NCBI RefSeq assembly: GCF_000302455.1
Contig: NZ_AMPO01000001.1
Span: 313,001-377,000 of the forward strand
DNA length: 64,000 nucleotides
Source of the DNA: Methanobacterium formicicum DSM 3637
GTDB lineage: Archaea > Methanobacteriota > Methanobacteria > Methanobacteriales > Methanobacteriaceae
Direction of reading: 5' to 3'
The number at the start of each line of letters is the position of its first letter. Position 1 is the first letter of the stretch. Shown here piece after piece: positions 1 through 11,589 of the stretch. Made by a program: the position numbers and the translations under genes. The notes beneath the pieces are model-generated. The model was not told the origin of the DNA. It made no database searches and worked only from the letters and a program-made list of their open reading frames with translations.

Positions 1-171
1 ATTACATCCTTATCTGATAAAAGGTATTACGCTGGGTTTTTATTGTGTGAGGATTGTAATGAACTGTACCCACTTCTGGAAGATGAAGCGCCCTTTGATT
101 TTTCCAGTTGCAGCTGTGGGGGCGAATTAGAATACCTTAGTTCGGTTGATGGGAATCAATTTAAAAAATAG
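1..171 (+). CDS. C-terminal part of a zinc-ribbon protein (cut by window edge)
   Basis: An open frame runs from base 1 to a TAG at 169-171, giving the last 56 residues of a protein whose start lies outside the window. It carries two cysteine pairs about 23 residues apart, CEDC near residue 16 and CSCGGEL near residue 39, separated by an acidic stretch. This four-cysteine pattern is a rubredoxin/zinc-ribbon-like metal site common in short methanobacterial proteins and in soluble tails of membrane proteins. The N-terminal part is unseen, so neither function nor location can be given. It converges on the minus-strand gene ending at 229, with a T-rich stretch at 208-216 between them that could end transcription. 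Confidence 0.6.
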   Translation: MTSLSDKRYYAGFLLCEDCNELYPLLEDEAPFDFSSCSCGGELEYLSSVDGNQFKK

Positions 172-228
172 AAATCAAATGGATTTTAGGTAATGGTTAT
201 TTTTTTACTGTTACTTTACTAGTAAAAT

Positions 229-1926
229 CTAATGGATTCTTTGATACACCCTAATCAGGTCAGTTTCTTTTATAACACGGAAACCATTGAGATGGGGTTT
301 GGTTTCACTTAAAACATCGATGTAGTATTCTGCACCTGAATTAATTAACATGGAAGAAAATTCATTTTCATCACTGTAATCTCTTAAAACCCCTGTAAAC
401 ACAGTTTTGTTCATAATCCAGGACACTGCTGGACTGTAATCTGAAAAAATAATTTTATCCTGATATTGGGGATCGTAATCCTCCAACCAATGAGCAGTGG
501 GTTCAACGTACTTAATTAGGCAAGTATTGGGTGTGTGACCTGCGAAGGTGACTGCAGTTGAAGTTAAAAATATCATACCCATGATTAAATACAATCCCCA
601 TGACCTTAAGGACTCCCTTTTAATTTTATATTTGTACTTTTCAATAAGGACACTCAATCCCAGGAAAATAAAGTAGGCAAGGGCAGGGGCTATGGTAATT
701 ATGTAGCGGTCCACCTTTAACGTTGTCACACTGTGCATTATGAAGAAAGTTAAAAACCACACTAGGAAAAATAAATCCATTCTCAAGTTTTTCCCATCAA
801 CATCACCCACTAAATAGTAGATCAAAAGACAGATAAAAAGGACAATGATATCTGTTAACAAATAAGGTGCTCTAAAAAAGCTGATAAATGCTGCAATCAC
901 TAAAATTCCCAGGATTGCCAATTGGAGAATCATCCATTTATCAACACCATCCATTATTTCTTGCTTCTTTTTTAAAATAGTGTGAATGTGGATTCCAAGA
1001 CCACAAAGAACTAATATGGTAGTTATTATGGCTAGAAACGATACTGATCCCTGACTGGGACTTAATATCTGGTAGTAACTTCCGTTAATTGGTCCAACCG
1101 CAATGTAATTCAGGATATTATGTAAGTAGTACAGGTTATCTGTATTGTAGGCCGCATCACCCACACCAAAAGATTTCCCAAATATTAAAGAATTGGTAAC
1201 CAGTAAAATTAAACTCGCTAAATAAGTGATTTTGAGGTAAGCATAGACTAAAAATGGTATTATAATGAATAATGGGATAATCACCTGTTTCAAATGGGTT
1301 TTCACGTTCTGCAGAAAACTGGTTCCCACAATGAAATAGAATATTAAAGGGATTATTAAAATGGCAGTGGTGTATCTGGTGAATATGGCCACTACAAACA
1401 TGGGAATAACCAGGGATAAATATTTTGAATCCTGTTCAATGCCCTTAACCATGAAGTACATGGTCCAGATTGAGAATGAGATGGCTGGCACGTCTATGGA
1501 ACCACTGGCTGCCCATGAAAATACCAGTGGGAGTGAAATATAAATTAAACATCCAGTGAAGCTTTGTATTTCATTGAAACGCTGTTTCAGTAATAAGTAT
1601 AATCCAATGACTCCAAAAATGAATATAATAGCATCTAACATGATAATAACACTGCTGGAAATGAATCCAGTCCTGAAAATTAGGGAAGTTAAAAATGGCA
1701 TCAATGGTGGTATGGAGTTAATGGTCATACCCCCACTGCTTGCTCCCGAGTACTGCAGGGCTACATTGAGGTAGGTGAAAACATCAAAGTAATTCACACC
1801 CCTGGTAATCTGCACTGCAGCTAAGATAATGGCAATGGCTGTGGTGATTATGGTGAGAATAAACAGGGGGTTTTTCAGTTTTTCTGACACCTTACTTGAA
1901 CTCTGATTTGAATCTGGAATACTCAT
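229..1926 (-). CDS. Multi-pass membrane glycosyltransferase-like protein (GT39/ArnT-like)
   Basis: A 565-residue integral membrane protein with about ten to twelve hydrophobic segments spread along its length. The order is a first helix near residue 25, a short extracytoplasmic loop, then helices separated by small charged loops, then a soluble C-terminal tail of about 100 residues. This layout, and the YFDVFTYLN segment in the first outer loop, resembles the polyprenyl-phosphate-sugar-dependent glycosyltransferases (GT39/ArnT/PMT-like) that modify surface proteins or glycans in archaea. Assignment rests on topology, not on a clear catalytic motif. The longest frame begins with GTG at 1929, immediately followed by ATG at 1926; ATG is preferred. 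Upstream lies a duplicated AGGTGATGA and an inverted repeat around a TATA-like core. It appears monocistronic. Confidence 0.5.
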   Translation of the reverse strand: MSIPDSNQSSSKVSEKLKNPLFILTIITTAIAIILAAVQITRGVNYFDVFTYLNVALQYSGASSGGMTINSIPPLMPFLTSLIFRTGFISSSVIIMLDAIIFIFGVIGLYLLLKQRFNEIQSFTGCLIYISLPLVFSWAASGSIDVPAISFSIWTMYFMVKGIEQDSKYLSLVIPMFVVAIFTRYTTAILIIPLIFYFIVGTSFLQNVKTHLKQVIIPLFIIIPFLVYAYLKITYLASLILLVTNSLIFGKSFGVGDAAYNTDNLYYLHNILNYIAVGPINGSYYQILSPSQGSVSFLAIITTILVLCGLGIHIHTILKKKQEIMDGVDKWMILQLAILGILVIAAFISFFRAPYLLTDIIVLFICLLIYYLVGDVDGKNLRMDLFFLVWFLTFFIMHSVTTLKVDRYIITIAPALAYFIFLGLSVLIEKYKYKIKRESLRSWGLYLIMGMIFLTSTAVTFAGHTPNTCLIKYVEPTAHWLEDYDPQYQDKIIFSDYSPAVSWIMNKTVFTGVLRDYSDENEFSSMLINSGAEYYIDVLSETKPHLNGFRVIKETDLIRVYQRIH

Positions 1927-1953
1927 CACCTAATAATTAATTCATCACCTAAT
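1923..1953 (-). promoter_or_regulatory. Duplicated RBS/start element before the membrane protein gene
   Basis: The 12-mer TCATCACCTAAT occurs at 1923-1934 and again at 1942-1953; on the gene strand each copy reads ATTAGGTGATGA. The upstream copy would start a two-codon minicistron (ATG AAT TAA), and the downstream copy contains the real ATG at 1926. The arrangement suggests a local duplication that leaves two competing initiation sites. Any effect on translation is inference. Confidence 0.4.
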
Positions 1954-1975
1954 TAAAAGTAGAAATTTCATGGAT

Positions 1976-2017
1976 AGTGTATCTTTAATATTTATAAAAA
2001 TTTTTAAAGAATACACT
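1976..2017 (-). promoter_or_regulatory. Inverted repeat flanking a TATA-like core
   Basis: Arms AGTGTATCTTTAA (1976-1988) and TTAAAGAATACACT (2004-2017) pair with one bulged A around an AT-only core containing TTTATAAA. It sits 50-90 bases upstream of the membrane protein start and about 75 bases beyond the stop of the aconitase-X gene. It could be an operator over the TATA box or a terminator hairpin. Confidence 0.35.
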
Positions 2018-2092
2018 ATTTCGTTAACCCTTCCAGTTTTGGATTTCTCATATTCCAAGATTTCTTAAGATTCAGTTACTCCGGTGGGCTAA

Positions 2093-3293
<1,201 letters not shown>

Positions 3294-3568
3294 GAAAATG
3301 CCTCGATCGTTTGCGAATTGATAATTTTTTATTAGAATTTTTATAAGAATAATTTTTGTTATAATTTTTTATGAGAATTAAATTTTAAATAGAGATTTAA
3401 ATAGAGATTTTATAATTTTGTTTTAATGAATATTCCAATCAGGGTATATTTTCAATCAGGATATTAAATGAGAGATGTTCTCGAGGTAAAAGGATGTTCT
3501 CAAGATATTCTCAAATTAATACTCCATCCAAGTGAATGCAACACTTTTATTTTTAATGAACTGGGTAT

Positions 3569-5291
<1,723 letters not shown>

Positions 5292-5409
5292 CAAATCACC
5301 TCTTATAATATTCCTATTTATCTAAATTATTTCTATTAATCTAAATTAGCTTAATTTAATACAGTTTATAGCTTTTAGATAATAATTTTTAATTCAAGCT
5401 CTCAGCTGG

Positions 5410-5997
5410 TTATTCACTGTTTATGAGATCTTTATACCATTGAGCGAAACTTTCCAGTGACCTGCGGCGATGGGAGAATTCATTCTTCTCATCTCGTGTG
5501 AGTTCACCAAAGGTCAGGTTGTATCCTTCTGGTATGAAAAGTGGATCGTAAGCGAAACCATGCTTTCCTTTTTCCTGATGTGCTATATGTCCACCGACTA
5601 CACCTAAAAAAGTCTCGGGCTCGGTCTTGGGTGTTGCATATCCAATTACCGACCTGAACTCAGCGTAACGGTCTTCGACACTGTTCATCAGTTTTAAAAT
5701 GCCTTGATTGCCCAGGGTATCCTGCACATATGACGAATAGGTACCTGGAAACCATTTAAGAGCTTTTATAAAAAGACCCGCGTCTTCAACAATAACTGGT
5801 CTTCCCAGCCGCATGGCAGCATCTTTTGCACCAAAGCGAGCCACATCTATAAGCTCTCCCTGTATTTCAGGGTATCCAAGGTCTATGTATTCCACCTGAA
5901 TATCGAACTGGTGGAATATTCCTTGAGCTTCTTTTACTTTGTGTTGGTTACCTGTAATAAAGGTTATGGTCAAAGGAAGATGTCCAGTTTTTGGCAT
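5410..5997 (-). CDS. XTP/dITP diphosphatase (HAM1/RdgB family)
   Basis: A 195-residue non-canonical purine NTP pyrophosphatase that removes XTP, ITP and dITP from the nucleotide pool. The family features are the N-terminal TFITGNQHKVKEA phosphate-binding segment, the VEDAGLFIKAL motif with FPGTYSSYV after it, and the C-terminal FAYDPLF and SHRRRSLE. Length is normal. ATG 5997 is chosen because GGTGA lies five bases upstream; the GTG at 6006 falls inside that RBS. It heads the minus-strand HAM1-rpsO-recJ group. In many euryarchaea kae1-bud32 lies directly upstream; here that gene is about 19 kb away in the same orientation, with an integrase-bearing island between. Confidence 0.92.
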   Translation of the reverse strand: MPKTGHLPLTITFITGNQHKVKEAQGIFHQFDIQVEYIDLGYPEIQGELIDVARFGAKDAAMRLGRPVIVEDAGLFIKALKWFPGTYSSYVQDTLGNQGILKLMNSVEDRYAEFRSVIGYATPKTEPETFLGVVGGHIAHQEKGKHGFAYDPLFIPEGYNLTFGELTRDEKNEFSHRRRSLESFAQWYKDLINSE

Positions 5998-6079
5998 AAA
6001 ATTCACCCGAAAAATCAGTAAAAATCCATAATAAGCGTTACGTTACTTTCTCTTACATTTGGGTTATGGTTTTTCTACC

Positions 6080-6088
6080 TATATAAAT
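6080..6088 (+). promoter_or_regulatory. TATA box of the integrase gene
   Basis: TATATAAAT at 6080-6088 lies about 50 bases before the integrase ATG, placing transcription start near 6110. It is followed by AGAGGTGA at 6123-6130. The region is the divergent intergenic gap with HAM1 and would be one end of the accessory island. Confidence 0.6.
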
Positions 6089-6136
6089 GACTTGGTTCTA
6101 CCAATCACTTGGAAAAAAAACAAGAGGTGAAAGGGT

Positions 6137-7357
6137 ATGGCAAAAGCTGACATCATGGGAGATCCTAAATTCCAGCAATTCGTTCGTTCAAGAGGACATA
6201 AGGAAAGAACAATCAGAATACACTGTATTAGTTTACAGTTTTATTCAGAGTTTCTAGGAAAAACCCCAACAGAAATTATTGACGAAGCTATAATGGAAGA
6301 AGAGGATAGAATCAGAAGGGATTCAAGAAAAATTCAAACATACTTCCTGAATTTCATTGAATATCTACAAGGGATCGGGAATTCTCCACAAACTATTAAG
6401 AATAAGATAAATTCTGTTAAAACCTTCTATCATCAGTATGAGGTTGAAACACCAAAAGTAAGGATAAGCAAATGTAATGAAAATCGAACCCTGGTTAGTA
6501 TACCTGAAAAAGAACACATAAGGCAAGTTTTACCACATGCAAGCATACGTAATAAGGCTATAATACTTTTAATGTCATCATCAGGTATGGGATCAGCTGA
6601 AACTAGAAATTTAACTTACAATCATTTTTTAAATGCAATAAAAGAGGAAATAGCTGATTTAACTGATGAAGAAAAGATGGACATCAACAAGGTCAAATCA
6701 CGGATAAAAAATAAGGATATCATAGGGGAATGGAAAGTAGTAAGACAAAAGACGGGAATGCCTTATTTCACTTTTTCGACACCTGAAAGCATTCATGCCA
6801 TAATTAACTACTTGATAGACAATGAACGGCAAAATAAACCAATAAAATCCAAAGATGAATACTTATTTGCAGTAAACGGGAAGAGAATGCAAGAAAATAC
6901 ACTACATCAAGCTTTCAAAACTTTAAATGATAAATGTGGCTTTGGTAAACAGGGATATCAAAGATTTTTCAGATCTCATGCAATGCGGAAGTTTATGGCC
7001 ACATCCCTATTTGTTGCAGGAATGGATAGGGCAAAAGTTAAAATGATGTTAGGTCATGTAGAGGGAGATACAAATGAAGCATACTTTAAATTTCCAGTCA
7101 AGGACATGAAAAACATTTATTTAAAGTACATGGATGCGGTAACTATCCAAGACACCAAAACGAGAACCATAGACAGTGAGGATTACCATTATCTTGCTTC
7201 CATGATACGGGAGAAGGATGATGCACTTGCTAATGTTGAAAAAAGATTGGAAGAAATAGAAGCCAATAAGAAGGAAAAGAGAAAATCAATTGATGAATTG
7301 TTCTCTAATCTTGAATTTGTCGAAGATTTCAGACTTATGGCTGAAAAAATAATGTAA
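6137..7357 (+). CDS. Tyrosine recombinase / integrase
   Basis: A 406-residue site-specific recombinase of the phage-integrase (tyrosine) family. The N-terminal half is a SAM-like core-binding domain (about residues 8-110). The catalytic half shows the first arginine in SAETRNLT near residue 156, HAMRKF near 280 (the H-x-x-R pair), LGH near 305, and the tyrosine nucleophile in NEAYFKF near 316. The last ~50 residues are a charged coiled coil. AGAGGTGA precedes the start. It sits at the left border of the AT-rich island, oriented into it, as expected for the integrase of an integrated plasmid or virus. No tRNA gene is adjacent, so the target may be the intergenic DNA between kae1-bud32 and HAM1. 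I could not find a matching direct repeat (att) by eye. Confidence 0.85.
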   Translation: MAKADIMGDPKFQQFVRSRGHKERTIRIHCISLQFYSEFLGKTPTEIIDEAIMEEEDRIRRDSRKIQTYFLNFIEYLQGIGNSPQTIKNKINSVKTFYHQYEVETPKVRISKCNENRTLVSIPEKEHIRQVLPHASIRNKAIILLMSSSGMGSAETRNLTYNHFLNAIKEEIADLTDEEKMDINKVKSRIKNKDIIGEWKVVRQKTGMPYFTFSTPESIHAIINYLIDNERQNKPIKSKDEYLFAVNGKRMQENTLHQAFKTLNDKCGFGKQGYQRFFRSHAMRKFMATSLFVAGMDRAKVKMMLGHVEGDTNEAYFKFPVKDMKNIYLKYMDAVTIQDTKTRTIDSEDYHYLASMIREKDDALANVEKRLEEIEANKKEKRKSIDELFSNLEFVEDFRLMAEKIM

Positions 7358-7527
7358 TTTTCTTTAAACATTTTTTTTATTTTCAATTCCAATACATTCC
7401 ATTTCATTCTATTCCATTATAATGCTTGTTTTAGGATATTAGTTGATAATTAATGATTGATTCTATTTAGGTCACGGTTTTTCAATCCTTATATAGTGTA
7501 ATAGCATATGGTTGATTAACGATTGAA

Positions 7528-7656
7528 ATGGAGGTTGGGAAGATATATGAAATCTTAAAAATATTATACGAGGAAAAGAAGGACCTTAAGAATCCGCCCC
7601 AATATTTGGGAACTCTTTATAGGGTTCTGGAACTTGAAACAGCTGTTAAATGTTAA
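7528..7656 (+). CDS. Possible small protein, 42 aa
   Basis: An ATG at 7528 opens a 42-codon frame ending with TAA at 7654-7656. The product is mostly charged helix (VGKIYEILKILYEEKKD) ending in TAVKC. There is no clear Shine-Dalgarno site, though an ATATAGTG TATA-like sequence lies at 7492-7499. Helical, lysine-rich mini-proteins are common next to replication genes of archaeal plasmids, but nothing here identifies a family. It may be chance. Confidence 0.25.
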   Translation: MEVGKIYEILKILYEEKKDLKNPPQYLGTLYRVLELETAVKC

Positions 7657-7702
7657 GAGAAAATAGGCATTCATGATTAGCAAATGGTCAACTCTTCATG
7701 GG

Positions 7703-7753
7703 ATGCCAAAAGAAATTATCTTTATTTAACTTAATAAAGATTTCTCTTGGCAT
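7703..7753. promoter_or_regulatory. Inverted repeat before the primase gene
   Basis: Left arm ATGCCAAAAGAAA (7703-7715) and right arm TTTCTCTTGGCAT (7741-7753) pair with one mismatch; inside them TTTATT and AATAAA (7721-7737) also pair. The structure ends 24 bases before the GGAGTGA ribosome site of the primase. It could be an operator, a terminator or an origin element of the integrated plasmid. Confidence 0.45.
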
Positions 7754-7788
7754 TCACCTATTTTCTCTCCTTTGAAGGAGTGATTTGT

Positions 7789-10536
7789 GTGATTAGAGAT
7801 AAAAGCAGTGAACACTATCAAAAAAATGGTGTTCAAGACATAATTAAAAGGTTCTCCACTTATAACGGAGCAATTAAAGCTGGAATACATGATGATAAAG
7901 GATGGTACAAATATGGAGGTGATAAAAGACGATTGATAAAACTTGCAGATGATAAGGATTATCAATATTTAGTAAATAAGGTTGATAAAAGGCTTTTAGG
8001 TACATTAAACTATTTCAGACCAAGTATTTTCAATGAATGGCAAGAGAAGCCATGGGATGCTGAAAGCTTGGGTGGATTAGAAGATACGATGTATTACATG
8101 CTCTCCATTGATGTGGATTTAGCAAATGATTATACGGTTGATGATTTAAAAGCATTGGAATCCCTTGAAAGGGCAGCTAGATTCATAGAACAAGAGTTAG
8201 GAAAAGTTATCAATAATAAATTCCTCATCCTGTTTTCAGGGAATGGAATTTACTTCCACTTACATCCTGAATTTGCTGCATCAGACGAAATTAATGATGC
8301 AACCAGTGAAAAACGTGCTGATGAACTAGAGAATATTTTAGATTCGTTCAATCTCTATATTCAAGCGTTAGAAAAGAGACTTTTCAAGGAATGTCCCGAT
8401 TTACATGGTATAATTAAAATTGATGCTATTAACAATCGTAAGAGAGTGTTTAAATTACCATTGACTACTCATAAAGAATTACCTTATTTGGTATACCCCA
8501 TTGGGGCTAAAAACATCCAAATTCCGCTTAAAAAAATACCATTAACAGAAAATGACATTGAAAACGCGAAACAATCAATTAATGAATTTTTCAATGAGTT
8601 ACCTGACTCTGAAGAACTCAAACAGTTTGAAAGCATTCTTAAAGAGTATAGTAAACCAAAAGAAGCACATTCAAAAACGGAAAGGAATGAGGCGCAGGAA
8701 GTACCTCCATTTCCTATTCCAATTGATATAATCAAAGAAGAAGATGTTTGTGAAAGGATATTTAATCCGGAGTCCTGGCCAAAAGGTAACACTCGACGTG
8801 TTGCTTTCATGACTTCAGTATTAAGACGTTCAGGATGGAAGAAAACAACCACCAAAAATTTCATCAGTAGAATATCTAGTGATTGGAATGTAAGTGCATT
8901 GGAACATGTAATTGACTCTTGGATGGATTTTGATCCACCTAACATAGAAACAATATACAGTAATGGACCAGATTACCCTGAAATGAACATGGCTGATTTG
9001 TTGGATTATCTGCCTCCTAAACCAAGTTACTACCATGTTATGGATGAAATTTTCAGAATAGCAAAGCAAAAGGGATACCAAGTTCCGGAAAATAATCAAT
9101 GCGCTGGTAAAGGAGAAAAAAGGAAAATAAACCTTAAATATATGACAAAACACTTGTCTGGGTTCCGTGATCTAGCCGCTGCCACTTCTCTCTTTGGTGA
9201 TGAATATACCATCATTTTTAAAGTGCTTTGGTATACATTGATGTCTTTCATGATCCCTATCTCCAGTATTAGGGTGGGACATGTGAATGTGGATGGAAGA
9301 GTATCTCCATTGTTTGTATTGCCCGCAGGCAAGGGCAAAGGGCAGATTAAAGCAGTAATCAAACAAGTAGTTGAAGCGTTGAATCAGGATTATGGTGAAC
9401 CCACTTCTTTCCATGCAGAACAGCTTGTTGGGAAGACTGTTAGAGACAAGAATAATGAATTCCACCATAACAGAGGTTATCTCAACGATGACTATGTGGT
9501 GATTGATGAAGCCTATCAACTACTAACCTCAAGTGATCTGAAATATGCTGAAGCTAGGAAGTATATAAGGGTTGCTTTGGATCCTTATCCAAAAAATTCC
9601 GTGCATAAGAGGACTACGGAGTATGGTCGAGACGGAGCCCTGGAATTCAATCCAAAATGCCCTATCTCTCTGTTTGTGCAACCAATAGTGTTTGATAATG
9701 AAATTTTGGTATTAGAGGGAGATATCCGGAGGTTTACGGTAGCATATGCCTTAATAGATTCATCTAACAATTCACAAATACTTGCTAACAGAATCTTTGA
9801 CGAAACCGATTATAATGGTGCATTGGATAAGTTCATTAAATTAATGTCATCATTACGGCCTTCAGAATCATATGATTTTGCAGAAAGCGCAAAAACTATA
9901 TTATTGGAGTTATCCGTGGATTTAGATAAAAGGGCATCCTCTTACTCACGAAAAATAGCTAACCTCAATAACTCAAGTAGCCTTACCAACCAGAATACTT
10001 TAGTGAAATTTGCTGCTATCCATGCTTTCCAGAGTGGCAGGTCAACCGTAGAAAAGAATGATGTAATTTTTGCTTACATTGATCTGTTTGAAATTCTGGA
10101 GCATACGTACCAATTCATTGAGGCCAAGATCCCGGGATCCCTGGATTATGGTGAAGGATGGAATGGTGCCATTCAGAAGGATCAGGAAGTCTTGAGATGG
10201 TTATATGATAATGGTATTGTCGATGAAGGAAATGCCATTCCCAAGCAAGACTACTTGAATAAAATCAAGGAACTACATGGAATAAGAGATCGGCAAGCAG
10301 AAAGTGTATTCAAAAAGCATACGGAAGTACATGGGTGGGTAGGAAAAACCAAAAGAAAGAGAAATGTTTTTGTTTGGCTAAAATTCCAACCTGAAGAATG
10401 CAATAATTGTAATGTGCAGTCTGATTTCAAGTTTGAATATGAGTCATATGTCCAATATTACGAGCAACTCCTGATTGAGGAATCTGAAAAAGCATTGCAA
10501 ATTGCAAACATTACAATGAATGAGGAGGTTGGATAA
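7789..10536 (+). CDS. Primase-ATPase replication protein of an integrated element
   Basis: A 915-residue protein with two parts. The N-terminal part fits an archaeo-eukaryotic primase (AEP/PrimPol): MLSIDVDLAND near residues 103-113 has the metal-binding D-x-D, SGNGIYFHLH near 150-159 matches the s-x-H motif, and IDAINNRKRVFKLPLTTH near 212-229 matches the third motif. The C-terminal part looks like a AAA+/MCM-like ATPase: a glycine/lysine-rich PAGKGKGQIK near 511 where Walker A is expected but not canonical, YVVIDEAYQLL near 570 as Walker B, then a helical lid and a winged-helix-like end. GTG 7789 is chosen because GGAGTGA lies five bases upstream; an in-frame TTG at 7747 would fall inside the inverted repeat. 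It overlaps the ribosome site of the next gene. Role: initiation of element replication (inference). Confidence 0.65.
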   Translation: MIRDKSSEHYQKNGVQDIIKRFSTYNGAIKAGIHDDKGWYKYGGDKRRLIKLADDKDYQYLVNKVDKRLLGTLNYFRPSIFNEWQEKPWDAESLGGLEDTMYYMLSIDVDLANDYTVDDLKALESLERAARFIEQELGKVINNKFLILFSGNGIYFHLHPEFAASDEINDATSEKRADELENILDSFNLYIQALEKRLFKECPDLHGIIKIDAINNRKRVFKLPLTTHKELPYLVYPIGAKNIQIPLKKIPLTENDIENAKQSINEFFNELPDSEELKQFESILKEYSKPKEAHSKTERNEAQEVPPFPIPIDIIKEEDVCERIFNPESWPKGNTRRVAFMTSVLRRSGWKKTTTKNFISRISSDWNVSALEHVIDSWMDFDPPNIETIYSNGPDYPEMNMADLLDYLPPKPSYYHVMDEIFRIAKQKGYQVPENNQCAGKGEKRKINLKYMTKHLSGFRDLAAATSLFGDEYTIIFKVLWYTLMSFMIPISSIRVGHVNVDGRVSPLFVLPAGKGKGQIKAVIKQVVEALNQDYGEPTSFHAEQLVGKTVRDKNNEFHHNRGYLNDDYVVIDEAYQLLTSSDLKYAEARKYIRVALDPYPKNSVHKRTTEYGRDGALEFNPKCPISLFVQPIVFDNEILVLEGDIRRFTVAYALIDSSNNSQILANRIFDETDYNGALDKFIKLMSSLRPSESYDFAESAKTILLELSVDLDKRASSYSRKIANLNNSSSLTNQNTLVKFAAIHAFQSGRSTVEKNDVIFAYIDLFEILEHTYQFIEAKIPGSLDYGEGWNGAIQKDQEVLRWLYDNGIVDEGNAIPKQDYLNKIKELHGIRDRQAESVFKKHTEVHGWVGKTKRKRNVFVWLKFQPEECNNCNVQSDFKFEYESYVQYYEQLLIEESEKALQIANITMNEEVG

Positions 10537-10537
10537 A

Positions 10538-10948
10538 ATGTTCCAACCAATTCTTTTAGAGGGATGTAGTATGTTAAATCCATCTCCGAGATTATTACCA
10601 AAAGTCTCGGATAATGATGGAATAAATGAAGTCTATGGAGTAGCTAGAGCAAGGGAAATGCCTGTTGTATATGTATTTCAATATGAAGATGGTTCAACAA
10701 CAGTTAAGTATGATATGGAGCATTTATATGGGTATAAACTGTCTAATGCGGCATGCATGACAATTAATGCGTTTTTTCAGCAAATAGTGTATATCTACGG
10801 TTTGATGGAATTTCCACCCGGTGCTGAAACTATACATGTCTGTGCTTATCCTAAATATGGTGATATAAGCAACATCCGCCCAGAAGACTCGAACGGAATA
10901 GCTAAACCAATATATGATATTGTAATGGATGCGAAAAACTGGAGATGA
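10538..10948 (+). CDS. Unrecognised protein coupled to the primase gene, 136 aa
   Basis: A 136-residue protein starting one base after the primase stop codon. GAGGAGG, which lies within the last primase codons, serves as its ribosome site nine bases before ATG 10538; an in-frame ATG at 10520 is inside that site. A second ATG at 10571 preceded by GAGGGAT is possible and would give 125 residues. The sequence has a central aromatic segment (VVYVFQYEDGSTTVKYDMEHLYGY) that I split here only to describe: a beta-rich stretch with alternating charged residues, followed by a helix FFQQIVYIYGL. No family is recognised. Tight coupling suggests a partner of the replication protein. Confidence 0.55.
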   Translation: MFQPILLEGCSMLNPSPRLLPKVSDNDGINEVYGVARAREMPVVYVFQYEDGSTTVKYDMEHLYGYKLSNAACMTINAFFQQIVYIYGLMEFPPGAETIHVCAYPKYGDISNIRPEDSNGIAKPIYDIVMDAKNWR

Positions 10949-11210
10949 GAAAGTTTGGAATACTATCTCAAAAACTTTTCATTTTTAATTTTTTTTTGAC
11001 ATCAAACATGGCTTCTGTGTACAATAAATGATTACTATAATTTGTGTTAGAGGATTATGTTTACAACCCCTATAATTACATATTTCTTTTAAATTGATTT
11101 AAAACGATATTTTCCAGTGTATTCCAATGTATTCATGAAATAAATGCATATTTGGGATCCGTTAAGTTTATAAATGATCAAATCATAGTATAATTGCACA
11201 CAAATTCACC

Positions 11211-11300
11211 GTGAAGGATTTTAAACCATACAGGGGTGAAATATTCCTGGAAATTTTCACGGTTGAGGGTGACTACTGTGTCATCCTCCACTCCTATTGA
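11211..11300 (+). CDS. Short frame, possible remnant or leader peptide, 29 aa
   Basis: A GTG at 11211 opens 29 codons ending TGA at 11298-11300. The product (KDFKPYRGEIFLEIFTVEGD in part) looks like a normal soluble protein segment. TTTATAAAT at 11168-11176 is a plausible TATA box. Its stop is followed directly by the GAGGGGGGAG ribosome site of the next ORF, as in a coupled pair. No family is recognised; it may be the tail of a decayed gene. Confidence 0.25.
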   Translation: MKDFKPYRGEIFLEIFTVEGDYCVILHSY

Positions 11301-11315
11301 GAGGGGGGAGTCGTA

Positions 11316-11552
11316 TTGGGAGATGAAAATTCTAAAAAAAGCAATAAAAATGAAATACGATATGCTATTGGAACAGTGAGTTATGGTGTGATACTGACAA
11401 ATGAAATGTTGATAAAGGGTCTTAAAACCGGCCATGGGGTTATAATTATTAATAAAGATGATTTAAAAAGGATTATGAATAAAACTTTCGGATTTGATGA
11501 TTTTATAGATGAAATTTCCCGTATAACAGAAATTATGGATTTATGGCAATAA
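11316..11552 (+). CDS. Small unrecognised protein, 78 aa
   Basis: A 78-residue protein starting with TTG at 11316, six bases after a very strong GAGGGGGGAG ribosome site. The first 14 residues are polar and lysine/asparagine-rich; then follow a hydrophobic stretch (AIGTVSYGVILTNEMLI), a GHGVIIINKDDL segment, and an acidic helix ending EIMDLWQ. No family is recognised. It lies between the replication module and the defence genes and converges on the DUF262 gene. The TTG start is supported only by the ribosome site. Confidence 0.4.
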   Translation: MGDENSKKSNKNEIRYAIGTVSYGVILTNEMLIKGLKTGHGVIIINKDDLKRIMNKTFGFDDFIDEISRITEIMDLWQ

Positions 11553-11589
11553 TTTCAATTTATTAAAAAAAATAATAAATTGTTTCTAT

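Larger units (their letters stand above)
7358..7788. other. Intergenic region upstream of the primase gene
   Basis: 431 bases between the integrase and the primase. It holds ATTCC-rich sequence at 7384-7420, a doubled TTAAYGATTGA (near 7451 and 7517), a possible 42-codon ORF at 7528-7656, and an inverted repeat at 7703-7753 directly before the primase RBS. It is the most likely place for an origin of the element, by position only. Confidence 0.4.
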
